Below are positions 46,042-54,853 of a stretch of 64,000 nt of DNA, piece by piece. Both the position numbers and the translations under genes were made by a program. Location of the stretch: assembly GCF_003332275.1 (NCBI RefSeq), contig NZ_QOVA01000014.1, positions 1-64,000 on the forward strand. Reading direction: 5' to 3'. The stretch comes from Edaphovirga cremea. Its GTDB lineage: Bacteria; Pseudomonadota; Gammaproteobacteria; Enterobacterales; Enterobacteriaceae. Every line of letters begins with the position of its first letter. Position 1 is the stretch's first letter. Below the pieces are notes generated by a model. That model saw only the letters and a program-made list of their open reading frames with translations. It was not told the DNA's origin and ran no database searches.

Positions 46042-47727
46042 TCAGGCGGCGTCCTGCTTCGGCTTGGTCTGTTCATCCCTGAGTTCCCTGCGCAGTATTT
46101 TGCCCACATTGGTTTTGGGCAACTCCTCGCGGAACTCAACGATTTTAGGTACTTTATAGCCCGTCAGATTACGACGACAATGTGCCAGTAGCTCTTCTCG
46201 TGTCAATGAGGCATCTTTTTTCACAACGCAGATTTTCACTGCTTCGCCGGATACCTCATTCGGGACACCAATCGCCGCACACTCCAACACTTTCGCATGC
46301 TGACTGACTATTTCTTCAATCTCGTTGGGATAGACATTGAATCCCGATACCAGAATCATATCTTTTTTACGATCAACGATACGTAAAAAACCCACTTCGT
46401 CCACTGTAACGATATCACCCGTCGAGAGCCAGCCATCTTTTAATACTTCATCAGTGGCTTCAGGACGTTGCCAATATCCCAGCATCACCTGAGGACCCCG
46501 GATCAGTAATTCTCCCGGCTGGCCAGTAGGGACATCTTTACCGTCATCATCCACCAGGCGAATGTCAGTAGAGGGCACTGGCAACCCAATACTGCCACTA
46601 TAATGCTTCAGGTCATAAGGATTTCCAGAGACCAGCGGCGAACATTCGGTTAAACCGTAGCCCTCAAGCAGATGTTTACCCGTCAGTTTTTCCCACTTAT
46701 CCGCCACTGATTTCTGTACTGACATCCCGCCCCCGACGGAGAGACGCAGCGATGAGAAATCCAGTTCACGGAAATCCTCATTATTGAGCAACGCATTGAA
46801 CAGCGTGTTCACCCCGGTCATCGCAGTAAAGGGGTAACGACTCAGTTCCTTCACCAGTGCCGGGATATCCCGCGGATTGGTAATCAGCAGGCTACGCCCA
46901 CCCATTTCAATAAACAGCAGGCAGTTCACCGTCAGGGCAAAAATGTGGTAAAGCGGCAGCGCAGTAACCACCAGTTCGTGGCCATCAATCAGTAACGGGG
47001 AATAGGCTGCTTTGGCCTGCGCTAAATTAGCCTGCATATTGCGATGGGTCAGCATCGCCCCTTTGGCCACGCCCGTGGTGCCTCCGGTGTATTGCAGAAA
47101 TGCCAAATCGGTATTGATGATATCCGGTTTCACGTACTGCAACCGACGACCAGCATGCAGCGCGCTGCGAAACGAGATCGCATTGGGAAGGTTATATTTC
47201 GGTACCAGTCGTTTGATATATTTGACGACAAAATTAACCAGGGTGGCTTTGGCGACGGAGAGCTGATCGCCCATTCTGGTCAGGATGACGTGTTTCACCT
47301 GGGTTTTAAAGACAACTTTCTCCAGGGTATGCGCAAAGTTCGAGACGATAACAATCGCGCTCGCACCGCTGTCATTGAGTTGATGTTCAAGTTCGCGAGG
47401 CGTATAGAGAGGGTTGACATTCACTACCACCATGCCCGCGCGAAGGATGCCAAACAGGGCAATGGGATATTGCAGGAGATTGGGCATCATCAGCGCGACC
47501 CGGTCCCCCTTCTTCAATCCAAGTCCATTTTGCAGATAAGCGGCAAACGCTCGGCTGCGCTCCTCCAATTTGCGGAAGGTCATAACCTCCCCCATGTTGA
47601 TGAACGCCGGTTGGTCGGCATAGCGCAGTACCGCATTCTCGAACATCTCGACAAGCGAACTGTACCGGTCTGCATCAATCTCTGCAGGCACATCTGCGGG
47701 ATAACGTGAAAGCCAAACCTTTTCCAA
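46042..47727 (-). CDS. fadD: Long-chain fatty-acid--CoA ligase FadD
   Basis: A 561-residue acyl-CoA synthetase acting at the inner face of the membrane. It activates imported fatty acids to acyl-CoA, the inducer of FadR. The AMP-binding motif [12 protein letters not shown] is at 213-224, the A5 block [12 protein letters not shown] follows, and the fatty-acyl signature is [28 protein letters not shown]. The length equals E. coli FadD. A FadR-like operator lies upstream. Confidence 0.98.
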   Translation of the reverse strand: MEKVWLSRYPADVPAEIDADRYSSLVEMFENAVLRYADQPAFINMGEVMTFRKLEERSRAFAAYLQNGLGLKKGDRVALMMPNLLQYPIALFGILRAGMVVVNVNPLYTPRELEHQLNDSGASAIVIVSNFAHTLEKVVFKTQVKHVILTRMGDQLSVAKATLVNFVVKYIKRLVPKYNLPNAISFRSALHAGRRLQYVKPDIINTDLAFLQYTGGTTGVAKGAMLTHRNMQANLAQAKAAYSPLLIDGHELVVTALPLYHIFALTVNCLLFIEMGGRSLLITNPRDIPALVKELSRYPFTAMTGVNTLFNALLNNEDFRELDFSSLRLSVGGGMSVQKSVADKWEKLTGKHLLEGYGLTECSPLVSGNPYDLKHYSGSIGLPVPSTDIRLVDDDGKDVPTGQPGELLIRGPQVMLGYWQRPEATDEVLKDGWLSTGDIVTVDEVGFLRIVDRKKDMILVSGFNVYPNEIEEIVSQHAKVLECAAIGVPNEVSGEAVKICVVKKDASLTREELLAHCRRNLTGYKVPKIVEFREELPKTNVGKILRRELRDEQTKPKQDAA

Positions 47728-47798
47728 GGCAGTACTCCTGAAATCATTAATAATGATGAGCGCAACACCTGTCTTTGCAGATGCTTTAACAATATTTT

Positions 47799-47815
47799 AA
47801 CTCAGCTTACCAGTT
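47799..47815 (-). promoter_or_regulatory. FadR operator in the fadD promoter
   Basis: On the minus strand AACTGGTAAGCTGAGTT begins 88 bases before the fadD start. The left half AACTGGT is perfect FadR consensus; the right half is degenerate, as is also seen in fadD promoters of relatives. Confidence 0.6.
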
Positions 47816-47878
47816 GCGTAACAAACAATGTTGATGTTGCGAAGCGCGTCACTATATTTCTTGCAATTCATCCAAAAG

Positions 47879-47910
47879 CAAAAAAAAAGAAGGCGGCTCG
47901 AGGCCGCCTT
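47879..47910 (-). terminator. yeaY terminator
   Basis: AAGGCGGC (47890-47897) pairs with GCCGCCTT (47903-47910). On the minus strand it is followed by C and a run of eight or more T. Confidence 0.88.
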
Positions 47911-47932
47911 CGTGAGTCAGATAAATACGACA

Positions 47933-48550
47933 TTATTCTGTTACAACATTTTGTACCTGTGCCGGGCCGCGATCGTACCAGCCCCAGCCGCCACCGAAAC
48001 CGGGTCCCCAGCCTGAGCCATAACCGCCCCATCCCCAAGGTCCCATCGGTGGTCCTGGAGGCATTACTACCTGCTGTGTAATCCGCCAGCGTTTGTAGCT
48101 ATTGGCTTGCATGACAACAAAGTTATACGGTGTCATGCCAATCTTGCCGGGCTCACTGCCGGTTATCGGCCCTACCACCGTAATCAACTGCCCGCGATAA
48201 TCTATGGGATCAATAAAACCGTTTACAAAAGCGATCACCCTGCCTTGGGACGGTTCCCCAAGAATGGGCCTTGCGCCGGAATCCAAGGGCACCGTGGCAA
48301 TTTCCAGTCTGGTCCGGTCTTTTTCATTGACCATATTTACCACCGTACCGCCAAAACGCGCCTCTTGCCCAACGAAGATCTGCGGTGCATTCTGTACAGA
48401 CTGCAGATTCATTTGTGGGGTCTCCGTTGTACCCCGAATTGAATCCGGCACGGTAACACAACCCGCCAGCATCAGACTGCCTACGGCAATCAGACCTACT
48501 GCGAGGTAGCGCTTTAACGACGGCTTATTTTTCAATGACTGCTTACGCAT
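47933..48550 (-). CDS. yeaY: Slp-family outer-membrane lipoprotein YeaY
   Basis: A 205-residue lipoprotein with lipobox LAGC at about residues 28-31, after a long basic start ([16 protein letters not shown]). The body contains the Slp-type [15 protein letters not shown] and VRFGG-like [19 protein letters not shown] blocks. The C-terminal 40 residues are unusually rich in Gly, Trp, Pro and Tyr ([19 protein letters not shown]). ATG 48550 puts the lipobox at a normal distance; the longer frame does not. Its role is unknown beyond envelope association. Confidence 0.9.
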   Translation of the reverse strand: MRKQSLKNKPSLKRYLAVGLIAVGSLMLAGCVTVPDSIRGTTETPQMNLQSVQNAPQIFVGQEARFGGTVVNMVNEKDRTRLEIATVPLDSGARPILGEPSQGRVIAFVNGFIDPIDYRGQLITVVGPITGSEPGKIGMTPYNFVVMQANSYKRWRITQQVVMPPGPPMGPWGWGGYGSGWGPGFGGGWGWYDRGPAQVQNVVTE

Positions 48551-48643
48551 ACGCCATTTCTCCGCTTTATGACTGATCCTTTGACCATAGCAGTAACTAT
48601 ACCTTAATTCCTTCAAGGTGCAGGCAGACGGCAACTCGAATTA

Positions 48644-48796
48644 CTTAGAGCCTATCCCATTAGGGCTATTTTATTGGTCATTTTGAACCTGGGCAGTGCT
48701 CAGACTCCTCACGTACTGCGTGTACGCTCCAGGTCTTGCGCACTGTCCGTGTTCAAACTGTCTGCAACAATAACGCCTACTGGGATTGGCTCTTAA
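48644..48796. repeat. 150-bp palindromic (MITE-like) element
   Basis: The two ends are long imperfect inverted copies: TTAGAGCCTATCCCATTAGG (from 48645) against TTAAGAGCCAATCCCAGTAGG read backwards from 48796. The symmetry extends inward through TTTTGAAC..GGGCAGTGC. The whole unit can fold into one long hairpin. It carries no frame. It resembles the palindromic dispersed repeats described in Yersinia and related enterobacteria (YPAL type), but the family could not be confirmed. Confidence 0.75.
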
Positions 48797-48812
48797 GGTA
48801 TAGAAGTTGCTG

Positions 48813-49514
48813 CTATGCGCGTCCAGGCAGTTTTTTCCAGGTAACTTCGTTCCGCAGATACGTGGGTTCCGCATGCTCAACGGCCACACTCTGGCCATTT
48901 TGCCAGGCATGGAGCGCGAGCGGCAACATATCTTCTGCATGCGGCAATTGGATTTCACCGTCAAAAAGCGCGAAGTCAGCCCCGGAGACAAGATCCGGAT
49001 AGGTTTGCCAGCCAGTTCCCACGGTAGCCCAGCGCCCCGTGAGCGTTTGCGCCCTGACCATGGCCTGATCCGGTTTCAATACGGCTTCACTGTCTGCACC
49101 CAACCACTGACCGTCGGGCTGGCGTTCAAACTGCCCCCAGTATACTTCGCCCATACGTGCGTCAATAGCCGCCAGAACCCGATCGGCCCCCGCCACACGC
49201 CAGGCGCCCTGCGCCATGGTCTGCAACGTCGAAATGCCGATCATCGGCAGATCGGCACCCAACGCCAGGCCCTGTGCAATGCCAATACCGATGCGCACAC
49301 CGGTAAAGCTGCCGGGACCACGGCCAAAAGCCAGGGCATCCAACTGTGATAAAGACAGGCCTGATTCAGAAAGGATCTGCTTGATCATCGGCAGAATGCG
49401 CTGCGTGTGTTCTCGGGCGCAAAGTTCGAAATGTGCGAGCGTTTCGCCTTGATTCCAGATAGCAACAGAACAGGCTTCTGTCGCCGTATCGATCGCTAAA
49501 ATTCGCGTTGACAT
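48813..49514 (-). CDS. tsaB: tRNA threonylcarbamoyladenosine biosynthesis protein TsaB
   Basis: A 233-residue ASKHA-fold protein (YeaZ) that with TsaD and TsaE makes t6A at position 37 of ANN-decoding tRNAs. [16 protein letters not shown] at the N-terminus and [24 protein letters not shown] are diagnostic. ATG 49514 yields [12 protein letters not shown], the standard start. Confidence 0.97.
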   Translation of the reverse strand: MSTRILAIDTATEACSVAIWNQGETLAHFELCAREHTQRILPMIKQILSESGLSLSQLDALAFGRGPGSFTGVRIGIGIAQGLALGADLPMIGISTLQTMAQGAWRVAGADRVLAAIDARMGEVYWGQFERQPDGQWLGADSEAVLKPDQAMVRAQTLTGRWATVGTGWQTYPDLVSGADFALFDGEIQLPHAEDMLPLALHAWQNGQSVAVEHAEPTYLRNEVTWKKLPGRA

Positions 49515-49591
49515 GCCAAACCTCAGGCGGGAAAAAGAGAGTAATTTCAATACAGGGCGCGAATCATATCACACCCCGCCAGTGTTTTCTG

Positions 49592-51496
49592 CTACTCGCT
49601 CCGTTTTAGAAAATCGATGGCTTGCGTCAAATCCCTGGTTCTCGGTGTCGGAGGTAAGCTATTAAGGAAAACCGCACCATACGGCCTCATGACCAGGCGG
49701 TTATCACAAATTACCAGCACGCCACGATCGTCGGTATCACGGATCAATCGACCCACGCCCTGCTTAAGGGTAATGACCGCTTCCGGGAGTTGAACTTCAT
49801 TGAACGGATCGCCACCACGAAGTTTGCAATCTTCGATGCGCGCCTTGAGTAATGGATCGTCAGGTGCGGTAAAGGGCAGTTTATCGATAATCACACAGGA
49901 CAGCGCTTCACCACGCACGTCCACGCCTTCCCAAAAGCTGCTGGTAGCGACCAGCAACGCGTTACCGGCCTCAACAAACTGCGCCAGCAACTGCCCTTTG
50001 CTCGTTTCTCCCTGAACCAGCACCGGCAAGGTCAAACTGGCACGAAACTCCTCCGCCAGATCACGAACCATCTGGTGCGAGGTACAGAGAAAAAAACAGC
50101 GCCCTTTGTTGGCTTCGATTAACGGACGCAACATGCGCGCCAACTGCCGCGCGCCTCCCGGTTGATTCGGCGAGGGCAAGAAGCGGGGAACGCAAAGCAA
50201 TGCCTGACGCGCATAGTCGAAGGGACTCGGCAAGAGCAGCGTTTTCGCTTTGTCCAGTCCGATGCGCCGGGTGAAATGTTCAAGTTGATCGTTCACCGAT
50301 AACGTGGCGGAAGTAAAAATCCAGGTGCCCGGCTTGTCAGCCATCATTTCGCTGAATTTATCTGCGACTGAAAGTGGCGTCAGCGCCAATACAAAGTGAC
50401 GCGAGTTGCATTCATACCAATAGCTGTAACCGGGCAGAGTGACTTCTTTCAGGCGCTTAAGACGATTGCGATAGAGAGTGGCCCGTTCAAATGCGGCATC
50501 AAGCAGTGCCGAACGCCCCAGCGAAAGTTTTACGACGTCGTAACAGAGTTCCAGCGCATCATCCAATAACAAGAGTGCACGTTGTATCATCGGTTGCTGC
50601 AATACATCCCGCAGATTGCCGCGAAAACCGGGTTCGCCCAACGCTAAACGGAAATCCTGCGTACTTTGTGTCAGGCGGTCGGCGCTCTTTTGCAGTTGTG
50701 CCGAATCGCGAACCTCGGTTCGATAGGCAATGGTGATGTCTTTTGCCAAATCAAGCAGTTGGCGGCTAGAGAGTTGCTGACCGAAATACTGACTGGCGAT
50801 ATCTGGAATTTGATGCGCCTCATCGAAGATCATCACGTCTGCTTGTGGGATCAATTCACCAAAACCGCTCTCTTTCACCACCATATCCGCCATAAACAGA
50901 TGATGGTTGACCACCACCACATCGGCATCCATCGCACGGCGGCGTGCTTTTACCACAAAACACTCTTTATAGAGCGGGCAGTCACTGCCAAGACAGTTGT
51001 CGTTGGTGCTGGTCACCAGCGGCCAGACAAAACTGTCTTCAGCAACATCCGTACAGTTGCTGACATCACCCTCTTCCGTCACCGATGCCCAGCGACGAAG
51101 ATGCACCAAATCGACCAGCGTATGCCCGGTCAGTTCCCCACCCGCCAGAGATTGCTGTTCCAGCCTTTCGAGGCAGAGATAATTTGATCGCCCTTTCAAC
51201 AGCGCGATCTTGCCTTTGTACTTCAATGCCTTGGACACCGTGGGAAGATCGCGGGCAAAGAGTTGATCCTGCAAGGCTTTGGATCCCGTAGAAATGATCA
51301 CTTTACAGTCGGCGCGCAGTGCGGGCGCCAGATAGGCATAGGTTTTACCGGTTCCGGTTCCGGCTTCAACCACTAAAGCCTGTTTATCGCTGATGGCCTG
51401 AGAGACCGCGGCCGCCATCTGGCGCTGAGGTTCACGCGGTTTAAACCCGCTGATATGTTGCGCTAACGCGCCATCTGTTGCGAAATCGTCTGTCAC
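49592..51496 (-). CDS. yoaA: ATP-dependent DNA helicase YoaA (XPD/DinG family)
   Basis: A 634-residue superfamily 2 iron-sulfur helicase. Walker A is VVEAGTGTGKTYAYL, the DEAH box is MIFDEAHQIPD, and the four cluster cysteines lie between them (NCTD, NCLGSDCPLYKEC region, about residues 142-185). Late motifs are SSFWEGVDVRG and QGVGRLIRD. In E. coli YoaA works with the polymerase III chi subunit in damage repair. The start is GTG 51496, giving MTDDFATDG. Confidence 0.95.
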   Translation of the reverse strand: MTDDFATDGALAQHISGFKPREPQRQMAAAVSQAISDKQALVVEAGTGTGKTYAYLAPALRADCKVIISTGSKALQDQLFARDLPTVSKALKYKGKIALLKGRSNYLCLERLEQQSLAGGELTGHTLVDLVHLRRWASVTEEGDVSNCTDVAEDSFVWPLVTSTNDNCLGSDCPLYKECFVVKARRRAMDADVVVVNHHLFMADMVVKESGFGELIPQADVMIFDEAHQIPDIASQYFGQQLSSRQLLDLAKDITIAYRTEVRDSAQLQKSADRLTQSTQDFRLALGEPGFRGNLRDVLQQPMIQRALLLLDDALELCYDVVKLSLGRSALLDAAFERATLYRNRLKRLKEVTLPGYSYWYECNSRHFVLALTPLSVADKFSEMMADKPGTWIFTSATLSVNDQLEHFTRRIGLDKAKTLLLPSPFDYARQALLCVPRFLPSPNQPGGARQLARMLRPLIEANKGRCFFLCTSHQMVRDLAEEFRASLTLPVLVQGETSKGQLLAQFVEAGNALLVATSSFWEGVDVRGEALSCVIIDKLPFTAPDDPLLKARIEDCKLRGGDPFNEVQLPEAVITLKQGVGRLIRDTDDRGVLVICDNRLVMRPYGAVFLNSLPPTPRTRDLTQAIDFLKRSE

Positions 51497-51628
51497 ACTG
51501 TCTCTCTAACGGGAAAATTCAGGGCCGATTATGCCAATCCTTGTCTCTGCCTACCACACACTTGTTTCCCACGACTGTGGTACCCTGTGTCAGTTAACTG
51601 AAAACTATGGCGATTAAGGAGAAAAATC

Positions 51629-51973
51629 ATGTTTGTTGAAAGAATTGACCCAGAACAGCGCTGGTCGGAAGCTACGATTTTCAACGACACTATTTATTAT
51701 ACCAGTGTTCCGGAAAACCTTGATGATGACGCCACACGTCAGACTGCCAACGCGTTGGCTGCGATTGATATTTTGTTGGCGCGCGTCGGTTCCGATAAGA
51801 GCCGCATACTGGATGCCACGATTTTCCTGGCCGATGTGCGGGATTTCGCCGCCATGAACAGCGCCTGGGATGCCTGGGTCGTTGCGGGCAATGCGCCGGT
51901 CCGCTGCACCGTTCAGGCCGTGTTGATGAACCCTAAATATAAAGTTGAGATCAAGATTGTCGCAGCACGTTAA
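51629..51973 (+). CDS. yoaB: RidA-family protein YoaB
   Basis: A 114-residue member of the YjgF/YER057c/UK114 family, which hydrolyse reactive enamine/imine intermediates. Here the subgroup is YoaB-like, with VERIDPEQRWSEATIFNDTIYYTSVPEN and the conserved RCTVQAVLMNPKYKVEI. The arginine that binds the carboxylate is in APVRCTVQA. It is divergent from yoaA as in E. coli and starts behind GGAG. Confidence 0.94.
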   Translation: MFVERIDPEQRWSEATIFNDTIYYTSVPENLDDDATRQTANALAAIDILLARVGSDKSRILDATIFLADVRDFAAMNSAWDAWVVAGNAPVRCTVQAVLMNPKYKVEIKIVAAR

Positions 51974-51984
51974 GTGCCAGTGTT

Positions 51985-52052
51985 TTTGTCTGGAAAGCAT
52001 CTTTGTCTGGAAGGCATCTTTATCCGTAAGAAATATTTGTCCGGGAGGCATC
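51985..52052. repeat. Four degenerate tandem 17-bp repeats after yoaB
   Basis: Units TTTGTCTGGAAAGCATC, TTTGTCTGGAAGGCATC, TTTATCCGTAAGAAATA and TTTGTCCGGGAGGCATC start at 51985, 52002, 52019 and 52036. Confidence 0.88.
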
Positions 52053-52065
52053 TGCTCCCGGACAA
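52037..52065 (+). terminator. yoaB terminator made from the last tandem unit
   Basis: TTGTCCGGGAG (52037-52047) pairs with CTCCCGGACAA (52055-52065). The left arm of the hairpin is the fourth 17-bp repeat unit. Confidence 0.75.
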
Positions 52066-52087
52066 TTTCATGATCAGAATTCAATCA

Positions 52088-52417
52088 TCAGGCGAGTTTG
52101 ATAAGCACCATGCCGCCAAGCAGTAATGCCAGCCCGATCCAGCCTTTCTTGTTAAGGCGCTGACCGAACAGTATCCAGCCTGCCGCAACGGTCGCCGCGA
52201 TACCAAAACCGCCCCATAAGGCATAAGCCACCGACAGGTCTATTCCTTTCACCGCCTGAGCCAGCGCGCTGAAGGCACCGAGTACTGCAAGCAGTGACAG
52301 AATCCCGATCTTTTTTCGACGAAAGCCATCAGACTTTTTCAACAGGATATTCGCGATAATTTCCAGAACAATGGCCAATGTAAGAAACGCGATATGATAC
52401 CAATCAAGCGGTTGCAT
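52088..52417 (-). CDS. mdtI: Spermidine export protein MdtI (SMR family)
   Basis: A 109-residue four-helix small multidrug resistance protein. It pairs with MdtJ to export spermidine. The block [34 protein letters not shown] is close to E. coli MdtI, and the SMR glutamate lies in [14 protein letters not shown] 52417 is favoured over GTG 52426 and gives the E. coli length. It overlaps the mdtJ end by 14 bases, implying coupled translation. Confidence 0.94.
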   Translation of the reverse strand: MQPLDWYHIAFLTLAIVLEIIANILLKKSDGFRRKKIGILSLLAVLGAFSALAQAVKGIDLSVAYALWGGFGIAATVAAGWILFGQRLNKKGWIGLALLLGGMVLIKLA

Positions 52418-52799
52418 GATGTTCACCCGGCAATGGCCTTAACACCTTCTTTTCCTGAGGCATTTTCTCCGCTGTTTTTTTACGTATGCCAGACTTCACC
52501 AGCATGATCCCGGCAATTAGTGTAACCAAACCTATTACTTTCATCAAAGAAATGGATTCACCGAATCCTATTACGCTGAACAAAGTAATAAACACGATAC
52601 CAATCCCTTCCCACAAGGCGTATGCCACACCCAACGCCACGCGCTTGACCGCCAGCGACAACAAAATATACGAGCCGGTGATCATCACGTACATCACCAA
52701 ATGCCCGGTCATTCCCCCGGTCAGACTGGCATATTTCATGGATAAGGTACCTACGATCTCAGCCACAATGGCCAGACCCAAAAAAATCCAATAAATCAT
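52404..52799 (-). CDS. mdtJ: Spermidine export protein MdtJ (SMR family)
   Basis: A 131-residue four-helix SMR subunit, the first gene of mdtJI. The conserved helix-1 glutamate is in [13 protein letters not shown], and [22 protein letters not shown] matches E. coli MdtJ. The C-terminal tail is longer and more basic than in E. coli ([19 protein letters not shown]). It works as a heteromer with MdtI in the inner membrane. Confidence 0.94.
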   Translation of the reverse strand: MIYWIFLGLAIVAEIVGTLSMKYASLTGGMTGHLVMYVMITGSYILLSLAVKRVALGVAYALWEGIGIVFITLFSVIGFGESISLMKVIGLVTLIAGIMLVKSGIRKKTAEKMPQEKKVLRPLPGEHHATA

Positions 52800-53013
52800 C
52801 TTTTCTCTCCACTACAGGTTCATATCATCCCCAAGGCGTGTTTCACTACATCTCCTGTCGATCGAATACGCCAAATTCAGCGTACAAGCGCTCTGACAGG
52901 TTCTGGTACGAAGCCTGAGGAAAATTTTTTTTATTATTTTGCCCGGATTACGCAGACATTCCACGCTGCCGGTTATGAGGGAGAGACGCTATAGCTCACT
53001 GCACCAGTGATGC

Positions 53014-53148
53014 TCACTGGCAAGAATCGTCGAGATAAAAAGCAGACAAGTCGTGGTTTTTGAGGTGGCTCGGTTTGTTGTCATCATAGGATTTCCCATC
53101 TTCAGCCGCACGGGTGTGCGATTTGTTCTTTGTCCTCGTTATATTCAT
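53014..53148 (-). CDS. Candidate 44-residue hydrophilic small protein
   Basis: On the minus strand an ATG at 53148 opens a 44-codon frame ending TGA at 53014. The product begins MNITRTKNKSHTRAAEDG and continues with a lysine/aspartate/histidine-rich body ending AFYLDDSCQ. It has no membrane helix or signal. The composition looks protein-like rather than random, but the ribosome-binding site is weak and I do not recognise the family. It lies between mdtJ and eda on the same strand. A palindrome, CCAGTGA-TGC-TCACTGG (53004-53020), overlaps the stop codon. The rest of 52800-53250 shows nothing else. Confidence 0.4.
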   Translation of the reverse strand: MNITRTKNKSHTRAAEDGKSYDDNKPSHLKNHDLSAFYLDDSCQ

Positions 53149-53252
53149 AAGTAACGCCAATAGTTGTACCACAGGCCAATATGTTTAGCAAACCGGTATT
53201 TTTTGTTAATTATAGAAAAAAAAGCTGTTATTTTAAAACGTTAGCTCACTGT

Positions 53253-53289
53253 AAAAAAATAAAGCCACTCTGTACGGAGCGGCTTTATT
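53253..53289 (-). terminator. eda terminator
   Basis: On the minus strand the stem AATAAAGCC/GGCTTTATT (53281-53289 with 53258-53266) is followed by a run of T (53253-53259). Confidence 0.88.
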
Positions 53290-53336
53290 GATGTCAAATA
53301 TCGCGATATTTATCGCAGATTCAAGCGCTTATCAGA

Positions 53337-53978
53337 TCAGGCTGTCGCACCGGCAACGGCTTCGCGAGCCAGTTCGGTGATACGGGCGTAATCGCCACTT
53401 TCCAGCGCATCAGCAGGCACCAACCATGAACCACCGATACACAATACGCTTTTCAGCGCCAGGTAATCGCGGTAGTTGTTTGGCGTGATCCCGCCAGTTG
53501 GGCAGAAACGTACCTGGGAGAATGGGCCGGCGATCGCTTGCAGGGCTTTAACCCCACCGTTGGCTTCCGCAGGGAAAAATTTGAACTCACGCAAACCATA
53601 ATCCATACCCAGCATCAGTTCTGACACCGTGCTGATCCCTGGAATCAAAGGGATAGAACCTTCACTGGCTGCTTTCAATAACGGCTCGGTCAGACCCGGA
53701 CTGATCGCAAATTGTGCACCCGCCGCCACAACTTCTTCCAATTGTTCAGGATTGATCACCGTGCCTGCGCCGATAATTGCCTCCGGCACTTCTTTGGCGA
53801 TCGCCCTGATGGCATCCATCGCACAAGGGGTACGCAGAGTCACTTCCAACACCCGCACTCCGCCCGCAACCAACGCCTTGGCCAGGGGAACAGCATGCTC
53901 GAGTTTGTTAATGACAATGACCGGCACTACGGGTCCTGTTTTCAGGATCTGTTCCGCGCTGGTTTTCCAGTTTTTCAT
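53337..53978 (-). CDS. eda: KHG/KDPG aldolase
   Basis: A 213-residue class I aldolase that splits 2-keto-3-deoxy-6-phosphogluconate to pyruvate and glyceraldehyde 3-phosphate. The Schiff-base Lys133 is in REFKFFPAE and the catalytic Glu45 in [11 protein letters not shown] 53978 matches the E. coli start ([12 protein letters not shown]). In E. coli edd precedes it; here the upstream gene is pgl and edd is missing. The enzyme would still serve breakdown of pectin- and uronate-derived KDG (it is called KdgA in soft-rot bacteria). Confidence 0.97.
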   Translation of the reverse strand: MKNWKTSAEQILKTGPVVPVIVINKLEHAVPLAKALVAGGVRVLEVTLRTPCAMDAIRAIAKEVPEAIIGAGTVINPEQLEEVVAAGAQFAISPGLTEPLLKAASEGSIPLIPGISTVSELMLGMDYGLREFKFFPAEANGGVKALQAIAGPFSQVRFCPTGGITPNNYRDYLALKSVLCIGGSWLVPADALESGDYARITELAREAVAGATA

Positions 53979-54024
53979 CAGTTGTCTCCAATCGCGCCAT
54001 AAGGCACGTAGTAATATATGGCGC

Positions 54025-54041
54025 GCCCCTGCCACAGGGGC
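54025..54041. other. Palindromic hairpin between pgl and eda
   Basis: GCCCCTG-CCA-CAGGGGC lies in the 169-base gap where edd would be expected. It may be an attenuator or a mark of the deletion; there is no T-run. Confidence 0.4.
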
Positions 54042-54147
54042 CTGCAACAAAACATCACAGGCGTCCGACCGCACCGTTTGCCATACACTTTTATGTCAGT
54101 GAGCTTGCGCTCTGCCAACTCCTGGTGGCGTTACCGGCAGCCCGGAA

Positions 54148-54843
54148 TCAGACTGTCCAGTAAACGTCTACCGGCGTTTTTTGTTGTCCCAACACCGCCC
54201 TGACCGGCATTTCATTCACATCCGTACCTTGCGCAGCCTGCTCATACACATCCCGCTTGCTGTCTCCGACCAAATGCAAATAGATATGACGGCTGTCCAG
54301 CAATGCTGGCAGTGTCAGGGTGATGCGATCCAACGGCGCAGTCAGCGGCGTCATTCCCATACACAGACGCCCTGAATCCAGCGCCAGCGCCGGATTAAGA
54401 TTTGTGGCCCCCGGAAATAGTGACGCGGTATGCCCGTCATCCCCCATTCCCAGAATCACCACATCGGCAGGCCATGGAAACTTGCTCAGGGCCTGCTCAG
54501 TCAGTTCCTCACCGTCAAACGGCGTGGACTGGCTATTTTTCAACGGAATAAACCGGGCTTTGGCGGCATGTCCCTTCAGCAGGTTTTTGCGCACCAGTTT
54601 TTCATTGCTGGACGCATTGTCCGGTTCAACCCAGCGTTCGTCCGCCAGTGTGATAACGACGTGGCTCCAGTCAAGTTCCTGCTGGGTAAGCTGTTCAAAC
54701 AGCCCCAACGGTGTCCTGCCCCCAGAAACCACCAGACCCGCACGGCCATTATCGATGATCCCCTGCCGCAGACTGTCAGCAATTTTTTTTGCAAAATTCT
54801 GGTTCAGTGCCGCAGCACCGGAAAACTCAACGAAATTAGCCAT
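54148..54843 (-). CDS. pgl: 6-phosphogluconolactonase (DevB/SOL type)
   Basis: A 231-residue enzyme of the glucosamine-6-phosphate isomerase/6-phosphogluconolactonase fold. It hydrolyses the product of glucose-6-phosphate dehydrogenase. Visible family blocks are LVVSGGRTPLGLFEQL, ITLADERWVEPDNASSNE and VILGMGDDGHTASLFPG. This is not the beta-propeller Pgl of E. coli. ATG 54843 lies 10 bases after the zwf stop, so the two are cotranscribed. Confidence 0.93.
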   Translation of the reverse strand: MANFVEFSGAAALNQNFAKKIADSLRQGIIDNGRAGLVVSGGRTPLGLFEQLTQQELDWSHVVITLADERWVEPDNASSNEKLVRKNLLKGHAAKARFIPLKNSQSTPFDGEELTEQALSKFPWPADVVILGMGDDGHTASLFPGATNLNPALALDSGRLCMGMTPLTAPLDRITLTLPALLDSRHIYLHLVGDSKRDVYEQAAQGTDVNEMPVRAVLGQQKTPVDVYWTV

Positions 54844-54853
54844 TGCCTGCCCC

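Noticed and set aside
53979-54147. Remnant of edd between pgl and eda
   Set aside because: The 169 bases contain only a palindrome and no stretch resembling dehydratase coding sequence.
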